DNA of 64,000 nt from Bacteroides congonensis. GTDB taxonomy: Bacteria; Bacteroidota; Bacteroidia; Bacteroidales; Bacteroidaceae. This document shows, one piece after another, positions 34,295 through 41,716 of this stretch (positions within the stretch are counted from its first letter, which is position 1; each line of letters begins with the position of its first letter). The stretch is from assembly GCF_900130125.1 (NCBI RefSeq), contig NZ_FQXY01000011.1, forward strand, positions 806,001 to 870,000. Direction: 5' to 3'. Position numbers and translations under genes: made by a program. The notes under the pieces were generated by a model. It had not been told where the DNA came from. It was given only the letters and a program-made list of their open reading frames with translations, and searched no databases.

Positions 34295-35806
34295 TTATTC
34301 GCTTACAAGTCGCCAGGCTGTGGGCAGGCAGGTGATAATATCACTTGCTATCAGTCCGATCATTCCTTGCTTCTTTTGGGCAATATCTCCGGCTAGTCCG
34401 TGGATATAAGTGCCAATTTTAGCAGCTTCTTCGGTGGGATAGCCTTGTGCCAGTAAGGCAAGGATAACCCCGGTCAGAACATCGCCGCTGCCACCGGTTG
34501 CCATTCCCGGGTTTCCTGTCGGGTTGAAGTAACATTTGCCTTCAGGAGTGATTATGGCAGAGTAAGCACCTTTCAGTATAATGTGGACGTGTGCTGCACG
34601 AGCCAGTTCGCAGGCTTTCATCAGACGTTCGTAAGAATCCTGGCATTTGCCGGTCAGGCGTTCCAACTCCTTCGGATGAGGAGTGAGGATAGAACCTTTC
34701 GGCAGGTGTGTAAGTGTGTGGCGGTGGTTAGCAAGAATGTTCAGTGCGTCGGCATCCAGTACAACGGGAGTTTGGCAATGTTCCAATTGCTCGATAAGGG
34801 CAGCTTCCGTTTCTTCATTCCGTCCCAGTCCCGGGCCGATGCCGACCGCTTGATAATCGTCAGTGTCGGTAGGTACGGCAAAGTAGTTCTCACTAGCGTC
34901 TGTCTCTACCATTGCTTCGGGTGCGGAAGTTTGCAGAATGTCGTTGTTGCATATCGGAGCGTGCACGGTGAGCAATCCTACACCGGAGCGCAGACAAGCA
35001 CGGGCAGCCAATACGGATGCACCCGCCATCCCTTTCGAACCGGCTATCAGCAACGCGTGACCGAAATTTCCTTTATGGGCGAATTGCTTGCGGGGCTTGA
35101 TAAGCGAATGGATTTCTTCAATCTCCAACATTTCGTAGTTTGTTTCCGTCTCTTCGATTCCCTCTTCGCTCAACTGAATGTCCAATAATTCCCATTCGCC
35201 TACGAATTCAGTATTTTCTGCAAAAAGGAAAGCTAGTTTCGGCAGTTGCAGACTGAAAGTAACGTCTGCACAGATAATATTGCTTTTTACATTGAATGTA
35301 TTTTCTTCTCCCATCAGCCCGGAAGGAATGTCGATGGCTACTACCATGGCAGGAGAAGCATTAATATATTTCACCACGGCTGCGAACCCGCCACTTAACG
35401 GCTTGTTCAGTCCCGAACCGAATAATCCGTCAATCACTAAATGGTCGGGTGTCAGAACGGGCGGTACAAACTGTGTACTGATTTCATGGAATGTAACTTC
35501 TTCCATCATTTCCACCAGTTCCTTATTTGTCTGGCAGTCAGGCGAAAGATTTCCTTTTGTATTAAAGAGATATACTTCCGTTTTATATCCTTTTTCAGCC
35601 ATCATGCGGGCTACGGCAAGGGCATCTCCGCCATTATTCCCCGGCCCGGCAAAGATAGTGACGGGTGTTTCCGTCCCCCATCTGTCCGTGATAGCTTTGG
35701 TTAGTACTGTTGCCGCACGTTCCATCAGGTCGATTGATGCAATCGGTTCGTGCTCAATGGTATAAGCGTCCAATTTCTTGATACTGCTACTTGGAAATAT
35801 TTTCAT
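34295..35806 (-). CDS. nnr: Bifunctional NAD(P)H-hydrate epimerase / ADP-dependent dehydratase
   Basis: 503 residues, the usual fused form. The N-terminal YjeF_N epimerase domain (~1-215) has DLMERAA, FAGPGNNGGDALAVARMMAEKGY and IDGLFGSGLNKPL. The C-terminal carbohydrate-kinase-like dehydratase domain (~230-500) has GHALLIAGSKGMAGASVLAARACLRSGVGLLTVHAP, PVVLDADALNIL, LTPHPKEL and the catalytic MATGGSGDVLTGVI. It repairs NADHX/NADPHX formed by damage. A -7 element (TACATTTG) lies upstream. Confidence 0.96.
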   Translation of the reverse strand: MKIFPSSSIKKLDAYTIEHEPIASIDLMERAATVLTKAITDRWGTETPVTIFAGPGNNGGDALAVARMMAEKGYKTEVYLFNTKGNLSPDCQTNKELVEMMEEVTFHEISTQFVPPVLTPDHLVIDGLFGSGLNKPLSGGFAAVVKYINASPAMVVAIDIPSGLMGEENTFNVKSNIICADVTFSLQLPKLAFLFAENTEFVGEWELLDIQLSEEGIEETETNYEMLEIEEIHSLIKPRKQFAHKGNFGHALLIAGSKGMAGASVLAARACLRSGVGLLTVHAPICNNDILQTSAPEAMVETDASENYFAVPTDTDDYQAVGIGPGLGRNEETEAALIEQLEHCQTPVVLDADALNILANHRHTLTHLPKGSILTPHPKELERLTGKCQDSYERLMKACELARAAHVHIILKGAYSAIITPEGKCYFNPTGNPGMATGGSGDVLTGVILALLAQGYPTEEAAKIGTYIHGLAGDIAQKKQGMIGLIASDIITCLPTAWRLVSE

Positions 35807-35833
35807 TACAATGTTCTTTTAGTTTTCGAACTA

Positions 35834-35841
35834 CAAATGTA
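35834..35841 (-). promoter_or_regulatory. -7 promoter element for nnr
   Basis: Minus strand TACATTTG, full match to TAnnTTTG, 28 nt before the ATG. Confidence 0.5.
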
Positions 35842-36060
35842 CATGATTCTTCTGACTTTTCCCGTTTGTTGTGGGAAGAAAACTTGTTAATCATGGTTGG
35901 ATAGGGCATGGGATATTGCTGATAAGTTATTATTTATCTATTGGTAGACTAGACAAATCAATACTTAGTTCATGTCCGTTATGCTTTTGAGCTAATTCTG
36001 CTATGTGAATTATCAACTCAAACAATGAGAAAAGTAGAATAGTGTTACTACGATAATAGG

Positions 36061-36112
36061 AAAAATAGGGGCAAGCTACTCTTGCAAACAAGAGTAGCTT
36101 GCCCCTATTTTT
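36061..36112 (-). terminator. Strong bidirectional terminator after the Rpn gene
   Basis: Perfect 24-bp inverted repeat (36061-36084 and 36089-36112) with loop CAAA; GC-rich core GGGGCAAGCTACTCTTG and A/T ends. It lies 37 nt beyond the Rpn stop on the minus strand. Confidence 0.88.
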
Positions 36113-36148
36113 ATATCGTTTGTATCTTTATCAGAGGAGAATAATATA

Positions 36149-37150
36149 TTAATCGATGTATTGTTTGATTTGCTCCACTGGTATTGACAATTGTTTGGAT
36201 ATCTCTTCAACCGATGTCCCATTGTTGCAGAGCATCTTGACCATTGAACGAATCACCTGTTCTTTCTGCTCGATCACCTGCTTGCTCTGCTCAATCACCT
36301 GCTTGCTCTGCTCAATCACCTGTTCTTTCTGCTCGATCACCTGCTCTTTCTGCTCAATTTCCTGCTCTTTCTGCTCAATTTCCTTATTCTTCATCATAAT
36401 TGTTGTATCCCTGTCCTCAATTTCAGAAAGAATCTCGTCTTCTATCTCCATGGCACGACGCACGTCGGGTGCGGCGGCAGCCTTCAGCAGGCGATGAACA
36501 ACATACTTCACTTCATCATCAAGATGCTCATCGTTAATTTCCAGATAGTGTTCGCTATCAGCCTGCCGGTATTCCTGATCGAATACACTCAACAAACGTT
36601 CGAGGCGGTTACGGGTTCGACCGGTGAGAAAAGGAATCTGTACGATGATGCTGTCATGAGTCAGACTCTCTATGAAGGGATCGGGAGAAGGAAGAGGATT
36701 GTCGTCATAATCCAGATAGCGGCGACGTACGTAAACCACCGGCTCGGTAAGGTCACCCAAGGGATGTCCCAGAATGTAGATAGAGATGATGGGCAAACCG
36801 TAGGTTCGTCTTTGTCCATGCTCGTTCTTTTCTTCGATAATGTTCTCCTTGTTGAGATACTGTGTGCCCAGGTACTGGCGGAAGCGCAAGGTTTCAGTGA
36901 TGAGCCAGGTCTTTTGCAGTTCGATGAGGACAAGGTGTTCCGAACCGTCGTTCTCACGAATCTTTGCTGAGAAGTCTATACGAAAGAGTGAGATGCGCGT
37001 ATGTTCCATGGAAGTATACTCGTGGCGGCGCATTTCAAGGTCTATGATATCCTTTTTGAGCAATGCGGAAAGAAATATCTTGGCGACTTTCTTGTCTTCC
37101 ATCAGGAATTTGAAGACGGCGTCGTAAATGGGATTGGCGATGATAGTCAT
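36149..37150 (-). CDS. Rpn-family PD-(D/E)XK nuclease with coiled-coil repeat tail
   Basis: 333 residues. The N-terminal ~230 residues are a PD-(D/E)XK nuclease / Rpn (transposase_31-like) domain: NPIYDAVFKFLMED, RIDFSAKIREND (Asp59) and HLVLIELQK (Glu77, Gln79). The tail (~256-300) is six near-identical heptads of the IEQKEQV type encoded by 21-bp tandem repeats, predicted to form a coiled coil. Rpn proteins promote recA-independent recombination and some act in phage defence, with a short in-frame C-terminal product as inhibitor. Here Met234 or Met252/253 could start such a product. Promoter TATATTTG upstream, strong terminator downstream. Confidence 0.85.
   Translation of the reverse strand: MTIIANPIYDAVFKFLMEDKKVAKIFLSALLKKDIIDLEMRRHEYTSMEHTRISLFRIDFSAKIRENDGSEHLVLIELQKTWLITETLRFRQYLGTQYLNKENIIEEKNEHGQRRTYGLPIISIYILGHPLGDLTEPVVYVRRRYLDYDDNPLPSPDPFIESLTHDSIIVQIPFLTGRTRNRLERLLSVFDQEYRQADSEHYLEINDEHLDDEVKYVVHRLLKAAAAPDVRRAMEIEDEILSEIEDRDTTIMMKNKEIEQKEQEIEQKEQVIEQKEQVIEQSKQVIEQSKQVIEQKEQVIRSMVKMLCNNGTSVEEISKQLSIPVEQIKQYID
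36251..36376 (-). repeat. Six 21-bp tandem repeats inside the Rpn gene
   Basis: Six units of 21 nt starting at 36251, 36272, 36293, 36314, 36335 and 36356. Each encodes a heptad of the type IEQKEQV or IEQSKQV. Loss or gain of a unit keeps the frame, so the coiled-coil length can vary by slippage. Confidence 0.9.
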
Positions 37151-37174
37151 ATTGCTTACAGTTTAATAATTAAG

Positions 37175-37182
37175 CAAATATA
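37175..37182 (-). promoter_or_regulatory. -7 promoter element for the Rpn gene
   Basis: Minus strand TATATTTG, full match to TAnnTTTG, 25 nt before the ATG. Confidence 0.5.
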
Positions 37183-37265
37183 CTTCTTTTATTTGATTAA
37201 TGAGAGGATGGAAAGGTTAAATTCTTCTATCGGGAAGGAACTATTTGAATAGTCATGCTATAATC

Positions 37266-37292
37266 CGGTTTCAGTCGTTTCAGTTTTTCAAG
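37266..37292 (+). repeat. Left arm of imperfect inverted repeat
   Basis: CGGTTTCAGTCGTTTCAGTT followed by TTTCAAG. It matches the reverse complement of 37640-37663 (CGCTTTCAGCTTTCAGTTCT followed by TCAA) with one gap and few mismatches. Confidence 0.6.
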
Positions 37293-37301
37293 TTAGATGG
37301 T

Positions 37302-37389
37302 GTATCTATATATTCAGCGTAGTAGGTATATATACTCACCGCGTTGGTTCTATATGTTCAACAAGCGGGGGATATAGATTCATCACGCG
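37302..37389 (+). repeat. Degenerate tandem array, 4 x 22 nt (CTATATG family)
   Basis: Units begin at 37302, 37324, 37346 and 37368, with cores ATCTATATATTCA, GTATATATACTCA, TTCTATATGTTCA and GATATAGATTCAT. Related to the array at 8234-8321. Confidence 0.75.
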
Positions 37390-37464
37390 GGTAAAAGTGG
37401 ATGGCACGTGGACTCAGGGTTGTTTACCTGTCGGCTGAAACTTATCGGGACGTGGGCTGAACCG
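37384..37464 (+). repeat. Degenerate tandem array, about 4 units of 21-22 nt
   Basis: Motif ACGTGGNCT or variants recurs at 37385, 37406, 37428 and 37450. It is weaker than the flanking arrays and abuts both of them. Confidence 0.5.
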
Positions 37465-37552
37465 AACAGAGCCTCTATCTTGGTGAAACAGAGGCTCTGT
37501 TTTAATGAAATGCAAGCTCCGTTTCGCTAAAACAGAACCTTTGTTACAAGTA
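37465..37552 (+). repeat. Degenerate tandem array, 4 x 22 nt (AACAGAGCCTCTGTTT family)
   Basis: Units begin at 37465, 37487, 37509 and 37531: AACAGAGCCTCTATCT, AACAGAGGCTCTGTTT, AATGCAAGCTCCGTTT and AACAGAACCTTTGTTA. Same family as 16512-16599, 21 kb away. Confidence 0.85.
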
Positions 37553-37639
37553 GATATAGTATCATAAGAGGAATTAAAATTGTACACTTTTGCATTCAGG
37601 TTTGCTTTCAGGAAAAACCTTCGATGAAAAGGAGCTTTT

Positions 37640-37663
37640 TTGAAGAACTGAAAGCTGAAAGCG
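37640..37663 (-). repeat. Right arm of imperfect inverted repeat
   Basis: Pairs with 37266-37292 and encloses the arrays between them. Confidence 0.6.
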
Positions 37664-37688
37664 TTTTGTTCTTTTACTATTTAGTAGT

Positions 37689-37798
37689 AGACTTGAGTGG
37701 AACAAGTACTAAACTCAATGAAAAGATGTAGGAGACTTGAGCAAGTCAAGTATATCATTCTATTTACTTCAGTACTGGTTTGAACAAGTTCATCTACA
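37689..37798 (+). repeat. Possible diverged array of 22-nt units
   Basis: AGACTTGAG occurs at 37689 and 37733, exactly 44 nt apart, with an inverted-sense ACTCAA unit between at 37711 and TTGAACAAGT at 37780. Consistent with about five 22-nt units, but strongly eroded. Confidence 0.4.
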
Positions 37799-37860
37799 CA
37801 TCGTTTTATTTCTTACCCCTATAGAAATGGACAGACTTTTGCGACGTAAGCTTTTGATTA

Positions 37861-37891
37861 TTTGTATTTTTCGAGAAAAATGTTATCTTTG
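37861..37891 (+). promoter_or_regulatory. Consensus promoter for the winged-helix gene
   Basis: TTTG (37861-37864), a 19-nt spacer, then TATCTTTG (37884-37891): an ideal Bacteroides -33/-7 pair. Transcription would start near 37898, leaving an ~84-nt leader. Confidence 0.8.
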
Positions 37892-37981
37892 TAAGTAGGT
37901 AATGCGAATAACATTATTTTCCTATGCTCACAATGATTAAATCATAAATAATAGATTGTTTAATCTTTAAAAGTTTGCATT

Positions 37982-38203
37982 ATGGAAAAGACTAGGATTG
38001 GTTTGAATGCAGGAAAAGTATGGCGCATCTTAAATGAAAAGGGTGAACTTTCAATGTTCGATTTGTGCCGTGAGTTAGGTTTGACCTTTGAAGACGTAGC
38101 TCTTGCTATCGGTTGGCTAGCTAGAGAAAGCAAAGTTTTTCTGAGAAAAAGGGAAGGAATGCTCTTTGCCAGTATCGAAAATGTCGAATTTACTTTTGGC
38201 TAA
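37982..38203 (+). CDS. Small winged helix-turn-helix protein (DUF2582-like)
   Basis: 73 residues. MEKTRIGLNAGKVWRILNEKGELSMFDLCRELGLTFEDVALAIGWLARESKVFLRKREG reads as a compact winged helix: three helices and a beta wing ending LFASIENVEFTF. It matches the small winged-HTH family I know as DUF2582. A consensus promoter and a long leader precede it, suggesting strong or regulated expression. DNA targets unknown; with no second domain it may act as a dimer or in a complex. Confidence 0.85.
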   Translation: MEKTRIGLNAGKVWRILNEKGELSMFDLCRELGLTFEDVALAIGWLARESKVFLRKREGMLFASIENVEFTFG

Positions 38204-38491
38204 AGTGACGACTAATTTACATTTAAGGTGGAACTCCACTTGATTATTTACGTTGTTGAAAATTTAATGAGGTGGATATGTAGGAGTATTTGCGCCTGAA
38301 ATATTATTATTCCCTATCTTCTACTAGTCTTTTCGTAGTTCATTCTTTTCTCTTGATATTCATTCTGTGAATTATAAAACGAGCCGGTATTCACTACTGA
38401 ACAAGGATAGAGAGTTATAACGCCTGCGTTTCTTGACGTGGGCTTAACTTTATTGTTTAGTAGGGCATTCCAGAGTCTCAAGTTGTGATAA
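38204..38491. other. Gene-free stretch upstream of a gene remnant
   Basis: No open frame resembling a protein, no RNA gene and no 22-nt array recognised. The missing 5' part of the remnant at 38492-38761 would be expected here but is not detectable by eye. Confidence 0.5.
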
Positions 38492-38761
38492 AGTTCGGTT
38501 CCACGTCATTTTCTCGGTGAAAAAAATGGTTTAGGTTCTATCGATACGAATAAGATTGCAGAAAGTGGATGGGCAAATAAAGTAGCATGTAAACCAGGGT
38601 ATGCATATATTATCAAATATATATATAACTATAATGGCGTACAAGAGGAACGTTATACAGGCATTTATGTAGTTAGAAATATTTCCAGTACATCCGGTGG
38701 CATTATGGGAGTCGAAATTCAATATTGTACCTTTATTCCAGGTAAAGGTTGGAATCAGTAA
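38492..38761 (+). pseudogene. 5'-truncated remnant of a small exported protein gene (DUF5036-like)
   Basis: An open frame of 89 codons with no start codon at its head reads ...GEKNGLGSIDTNKIAESGWANK, then VACKPGYAYIIKYIYNYNGV, RYTGIYVVRNISSTSGGIMG and VEIQYCTFIPGKGWNQ stop. The NGLGSI / GWA..VA..PGYAY / YVV / SGGIMGVEIQY pattern resembles the C-terminal domain of Bacteroides small lipoproteins I associate with DUF5036 (from memory, unverified). The frame is closed upstream by a stop at 38489, and no signal peptide or ATG precedes it. So it looks like the 3' end of a decayed or recombined gene. An 89-residue frame on the opposite strand lacks family resemblance and is taken as a shadow. Confidence 0.6.
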
Positions 38762-38831
38762 AGCCTCTATTGGGATACTGATTGTAATTAACTCTTTCAT
38801 TATAATTAACGAAGATTTTTAAATCTACAAA

Positions 38832-38863
38832 CCTGTCAAAAGTCATCACTACAGGCTTTTGAC
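38832..38863 (+). promoter_or_regulatory. Nested inverted repeats overlapping the POT transporter -33 element
   Basis: GTCAAAAG (38835-38842) pairs with CTTTTGAC (38856-38863), and CCTGT (38832-38836) pairs with ACAGG (38851-38855). The two pairings exclude each other, and the right arm contains the -33 TTTG. Candidate operator. Confidence 0.4.
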
Positions 38864-38888
38864 ATGTTCTCTATTTTTCCTACCTTTG
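38858..38888 (+). promoter_or_regulatory. Consensus promoter for the POT transporter gene
   Basis: TTTG (38858-38861), 19-nt spacer, TACCTTTG (38881-38888). The start codon is 32 nt downstream. Confidence 0.8.
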
Positions 38889-38919
38889 CGCCCCATAAAC
38901 TACTAAAACACATAAATTC

Positions 38920-40464
38920 ATGAGTGCATTGAAAGGGCATCCGAAAGGCCTTTATCTGATTTTCGCGACCAGCACGGCAGAACGTTTCAGTTATTACGGA
39001 ATGCGTGCCATCTTTATTCTTTTCCTGACGCAGGCATTATTGTTTGACAAGGAAGCTGCGGCATCTATCTACGGTAGCTATACCGGATTAGTTTATCTGA
39101 CCCCCTTGATTGGCGGATACATTGCCGATAAATACTGGGGTATCCGTCGTTCCGTTTTCTGGGGAGCGATGATGATGGCAGTGGGGCAGTTCCTTATGTT
39201 TATGAGTGCTTCCACGCTGAATAATACCGGACTGGCGCATTGGCTGATGTACGGCGGACTCGGATTTCTGATTTTGGGCAACGGCTGTTTCAAGCCTACC
39301 GTTTCCTCTTTGGTGGGACAACTCTATGAGCCGGGAGACAAGCGGTTGGATGCGGCATATACCATCTTCTATATGGGAGTGAATGTCGGTTCTTTCGCTG
39401 CTCCGTTGATTTGCGGTTATTTGGGAGATACGGGAGATCCTCACGATTTTAAATGGGGATTCCTTGCAGCCGGAATCATGACACTGTTTACCGTCGTACT
39501 TTTCGAAACTCAAAAGAACAAATACCTTTTCTCACCGTCCGGAGAACCTATCGGCATTATCCCCGACGCCAAGCGTGAAAAGAAAGAAGATAAAGCCGGG
39601 CACATCTCCCACCCGAAAATGGACACACGGACTAAAGTCCGCAATGCCGTCATAATAACGATATTAACTGCCGTCCTGCTGTCATTCTTCGGCTACATCT
39701 TTAGCGGTGACTGGATTAGTGTAGGTATCTTCACGGCTTGTATCGTATTCCCGGTACTCATCCTGTTGGACGGCTCGCTGACTAAGATAGAACGCAGCCG
39801 TATCTTCGTAATCTATATCGTAGCCTTTTTCGTCATATTCTTTTGGGCAGCCTACGAACAGGCAGGAGCATCCTTGACGCTTTTTGCGTCTGAGCAAACC
39901 AACCGCGATATTCTCGGCTGGGAAATGCCGGCTTCCTGGTTCCAGTCTTTCAATCCGCTATTCGTGGTTGTATTGGCTTATATCATGCCGGGCGTATGGA
40001 GCTTCCTGAACAAACGAAAGATGGAACCGGCTTCTCCGACCAAACAAGCCATCGGTCTTTTACTGCTCTCTTTGGGATACCTTTTCATTTGCTTTGGAGT
40101 GAAAGATGCCGTTCCCGGAGTAAAAGTAAGCATGATTTGGCTGACCGGACTTTACTTCATTCATACGATGGGTGAAATCGCCCTGTCACCTATCGGACTT
40201 TCTATGGTTAACAAATTGAGCCCGTTGCGTTTCGCATCCCTGATGATGGGAATTTGGTACCTCTCTACCGCCACAGCCAACAAGTTTGCAGGTATGTTGA
40301 GCGGGCTTTATCCCGAAGATGGAAAGGTGAAAACAATCCTGGGTTATCAGATTGCAACAATGTATGACTTCTTCATGGTATTCGTCGTAATGTCAGGTGT
40401 CGCTTCACTGATTCTGTTCCTTCTTTCGAAGAAATTACAGAAGATGATGCACGGGGTAGAATAA
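38920..40464 (+). CDS. POT/PTR-family peptide:proton symporter
   Basis: 514 residues with 12-14 membrane helices. The POT signature E-R-F-S-Y-Y-G is in STAERFSYYGMRAIFILFL (~22-40), and the second PTR motif is around FYMGVNVGSFAAPLICGYLGD (~150-170). Imports di-/tripeptides with protons across the inner membrane. Length and the GYIADKYWGIRR loop fit the bacterial DtpT/YdgR type. Transcribed from a consensus promoter with an overlapping inverted repeat; hpt follows 41 nt later but may have its own -7 element (TATTTTTG at 40472). Confidence 0.95.
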   Translation: MSALKGHPKGLYLIFATSTAERFSYYGMRAIFILFLTQALLFDKEAAASIYGSYTGLVYLTPLIGGYIADKYWGIRRSVFWGAMMMAVGQFLMFMSASTLNNTGLAHWLMYGGLGFLILGNGCFKPTVSSLVGQLYEPGDKRLDAAYTIFYMGVNVGSFAAPLICGYLGDTGDPHDFKWGFLAAGIMTLFTVVLFETQKNKYLFSPSGEPIGIIPDAKREKKEDKAGHISHPKMDTRTKVRNAVIITILTAVLLSFFGYIFSGDWISVGIFTACIVFPVLILLDGSLTKIERSRIFVIYIVAFFVIFFWAAYEQAGASLTLFASEQTNRDILGWEMPASWFQSFNPLFVVVLAYIMPGVWSFLNKRKMEPASPTKQAIGLLLLSLGYLFICFGVKDAVPGVKVSMIWLTGLYFIHTMGEIALSPIGLSMVNKLSPLRFASLMMGIWYLSTATANKFAGMLSGLYPEDGKVKTILGYQIATMYDFFMVFVVMSGVASLILFLLSKKLQKMMHGVE

Positions 40465-40505
40465 AAAATTGTATTTTTGCGACAACTTTTTTAAAATTAC
40501 CGGTT

Positions 40506-41042
40506 ATGGATACCATTCAGATAAAAGACAAACTATTTACCGTTTCTATTAAGGAACAAGATATTCAGAAAGAAGTGATTCGCGTAGCGAACGAAATTAA
40601 CCGCGATTTGGCAGGTAAGAATCCGCTTTTCCTTAGTGTGTTGAACGGTTCATTCATGTTTACCGCCGATTTGTTGAAGCATATCACAATCCCCTGTGAA
40701 ATCTCATTCGTCAAGCTGGCTTCTTATCAGGGAGTCACTTCCACCGGAGTGATTAAGGAAGTAATCGGCCTGAATGAGGACATTGCCGGACGTACGGTTG
40801 TCATTGTGGAAGATATTGTGGATACGGGACTGACTATGCAACGCCTGTTGGATACACTAGGTACACGCAATCCCGCCGAAATCCATATCGCTTCCCTGTT
40901 GGTGAAACCGGAAAAACTAAAAGTAGCCTTGAATATTGAATATGTAGCGATGGAGATTCCGAATGACTTTATCGTAGGTTACGGACTGGACTATGACGGC
41001 TTCGGACGTAATTATCCCGACATTTATACAGTAGTAGATTAA
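40506..41042 (+). CDS. hpt: Hypoxanthine phosphoribosyltransferase
   Basis: 178 residues, normal length. Salvages hypoxanthine (and guanine) with PRPP to IMP/GMP in the cytoplasm. The PRPP-binding loop is VVIVEDIVDTGLTM (98-111). Purine/pyrophosphate residues lie in VLNGSFMFTADLLKHI and KLASYQGVTSTGVIK, and the C-terminal VGYGLDYDGFGRNYPDIY is typical. Followed by adk after 33 nt, giving a purine-nucleotide gene pair. Confidence 0.96.
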   Translation: MDTIQIKDKLFTVSIKEQDIQKEVIRVANEINRDLAGKNPLFLSVLNGSFMFTADLLKHITIPCEISFVKLASYQGVTSTGVIKEVIGLNEDIAGRTVVIVEDIVDTGLTMQRLLDTLGTRNPAEIHIASLLVKPEKLKVALNIEYVAMEIPNDFIVGYGLDYDGFGRNYPDIYTVVD

Positions 41043-41075
41043 ATTCAAATACAAATTAATTTTTAGGTAAAAAAG

Positions 41076-41645
41076 ATGTTGAATATTGTAATTTTCGGTG
41101 CTCCGGGTTCAGGAAAAGGAACGCAGAGCGAACGTATTGTAGAAAAGTATGGAATCAACCACATCTCGACAGGAGATGTATTGCGTGCAGAAATCAAGAA
41201 CGGCACAGAACTGGGTAAAACTGCTAAAGGATACATCGACCAAGGTCAATTGATTCCTGACGAACTGATGATTGATATTCTGGCAAGCGTATTCGATAGC
41301 TTCAAAGATAGCAAAGGTGTAATTTTCGACGGTTTCCCGAGAACAATTGCACAGGCGGAAGCATTAAAGAAAATGTTGGCTGAAAGAGGACAGGATGTTT
41401 CTGTTATGGTAGACCTCGATGTTCCTGAAGAAGAACTGATGGTGCGTCTTATCAAACGTGGCAAAGACTCCGGTCGTGCGGATGACAACGAAGAGACTAT
41501 TAAAAAACGCCTGCATGTATATCATTCACAGACTGCCCCGCTGATTGACTGGTACAAGAACGAAGAGAAATACCAGCACATCAACGGTTTGGGTACTATG
41601 GAAGGTATCTTTGCAGAAATCTGCGAAGCAGTAGACAAATTGTAA
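41076..41645 (+). CDS. adk: Adenylate kinase
   Basis: 189 residues. Catalyses ATP + AMP = 2 ADP. P-loop GAPGSGKGTQ (8-17), AMP-binding ISTGDVLRAEI and FDGFPRTIAQAEAL, and a short LID region (RLIKRGKDSGRADDNEETIKKRL) without zinc cysteines, the short-LID form. The end HINGLGTMEGIFAEIC is typical. Sits between hpt and obgE; a hairpin lies after it. Confidence 0.98.
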   Translation: MLNIVIFGAPGSGKGTQSERIVEKYGINHISTGDVLRAEIKNGTELGKTAKGYIDQGQLIPDELMIDILASVFDSFKDSKGVIFDGFPRTIAQAEALKKMLAERGQDVSVMVDLDVPEEELMVRLIKRGKDSGRADDNEETIKKRLHVYHSQTAPLIDWYKNEEKYQHINGLGTMEGIFAEICEAVDKL

Positions 41646-41658
41646 TAATAAACAGATA

Positions 41659-41700
41659 GGTCAGTGGCCGGAGTATCTCGCTTTGGTTACTGACCATTTT
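41659..41700 (+). terminator. Hairpin between adk and obgE
   Basis: GGTCAGT (41659-41665) pairs with ACTGACC (41689-41695), followed by ATTTTAAC. A possible weak terminator or attenuator; the loop is long. Confidence 0.4.
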
Positions 41701-41716
41701 AACTTACTAAAAGAAT

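Larger units (their letters stand above)
35807..36148. other. Gene-free interval between nnr and the Rpn gene
   Basis: Contains the nnr promoter element (35834-35841) and the strong terminator of the Rpn gene (36061-36112). Around 35980-36001 a stretch TATGCTTTTGAGCTAATTC resembles the first unit of the array at 8051, possibly an eroded copy. No coding region seen. Confidence 0.6.
37183..37860. other. Gene-free interval with a second repeat element
   Basis: No credible gene. An inverted repeat (37266-37292 with 37640-37663) encloses three arrays of ~22-nt units (37302-37389, ~37384-37464, 37465-37552). A further weaker array lies outside at 37689-37798. The promoter of the downstream winged-helix gene begins at 37861. 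Confidence 0.7.

Noticed and set aside
36156..36497. Cys/Ser/Ile-rich plus-strand frame opposite the Rpn repeats
   Set aside because: Antisense shadow of the 21-bp repeats; repetitive composition with no other support.
38531..38800. 89-residue minus-strand frame
   Set aside because: It overlaps the plus-strand remnant, whose translation has the family-like pattern; the minus frame has no recognisable motif.
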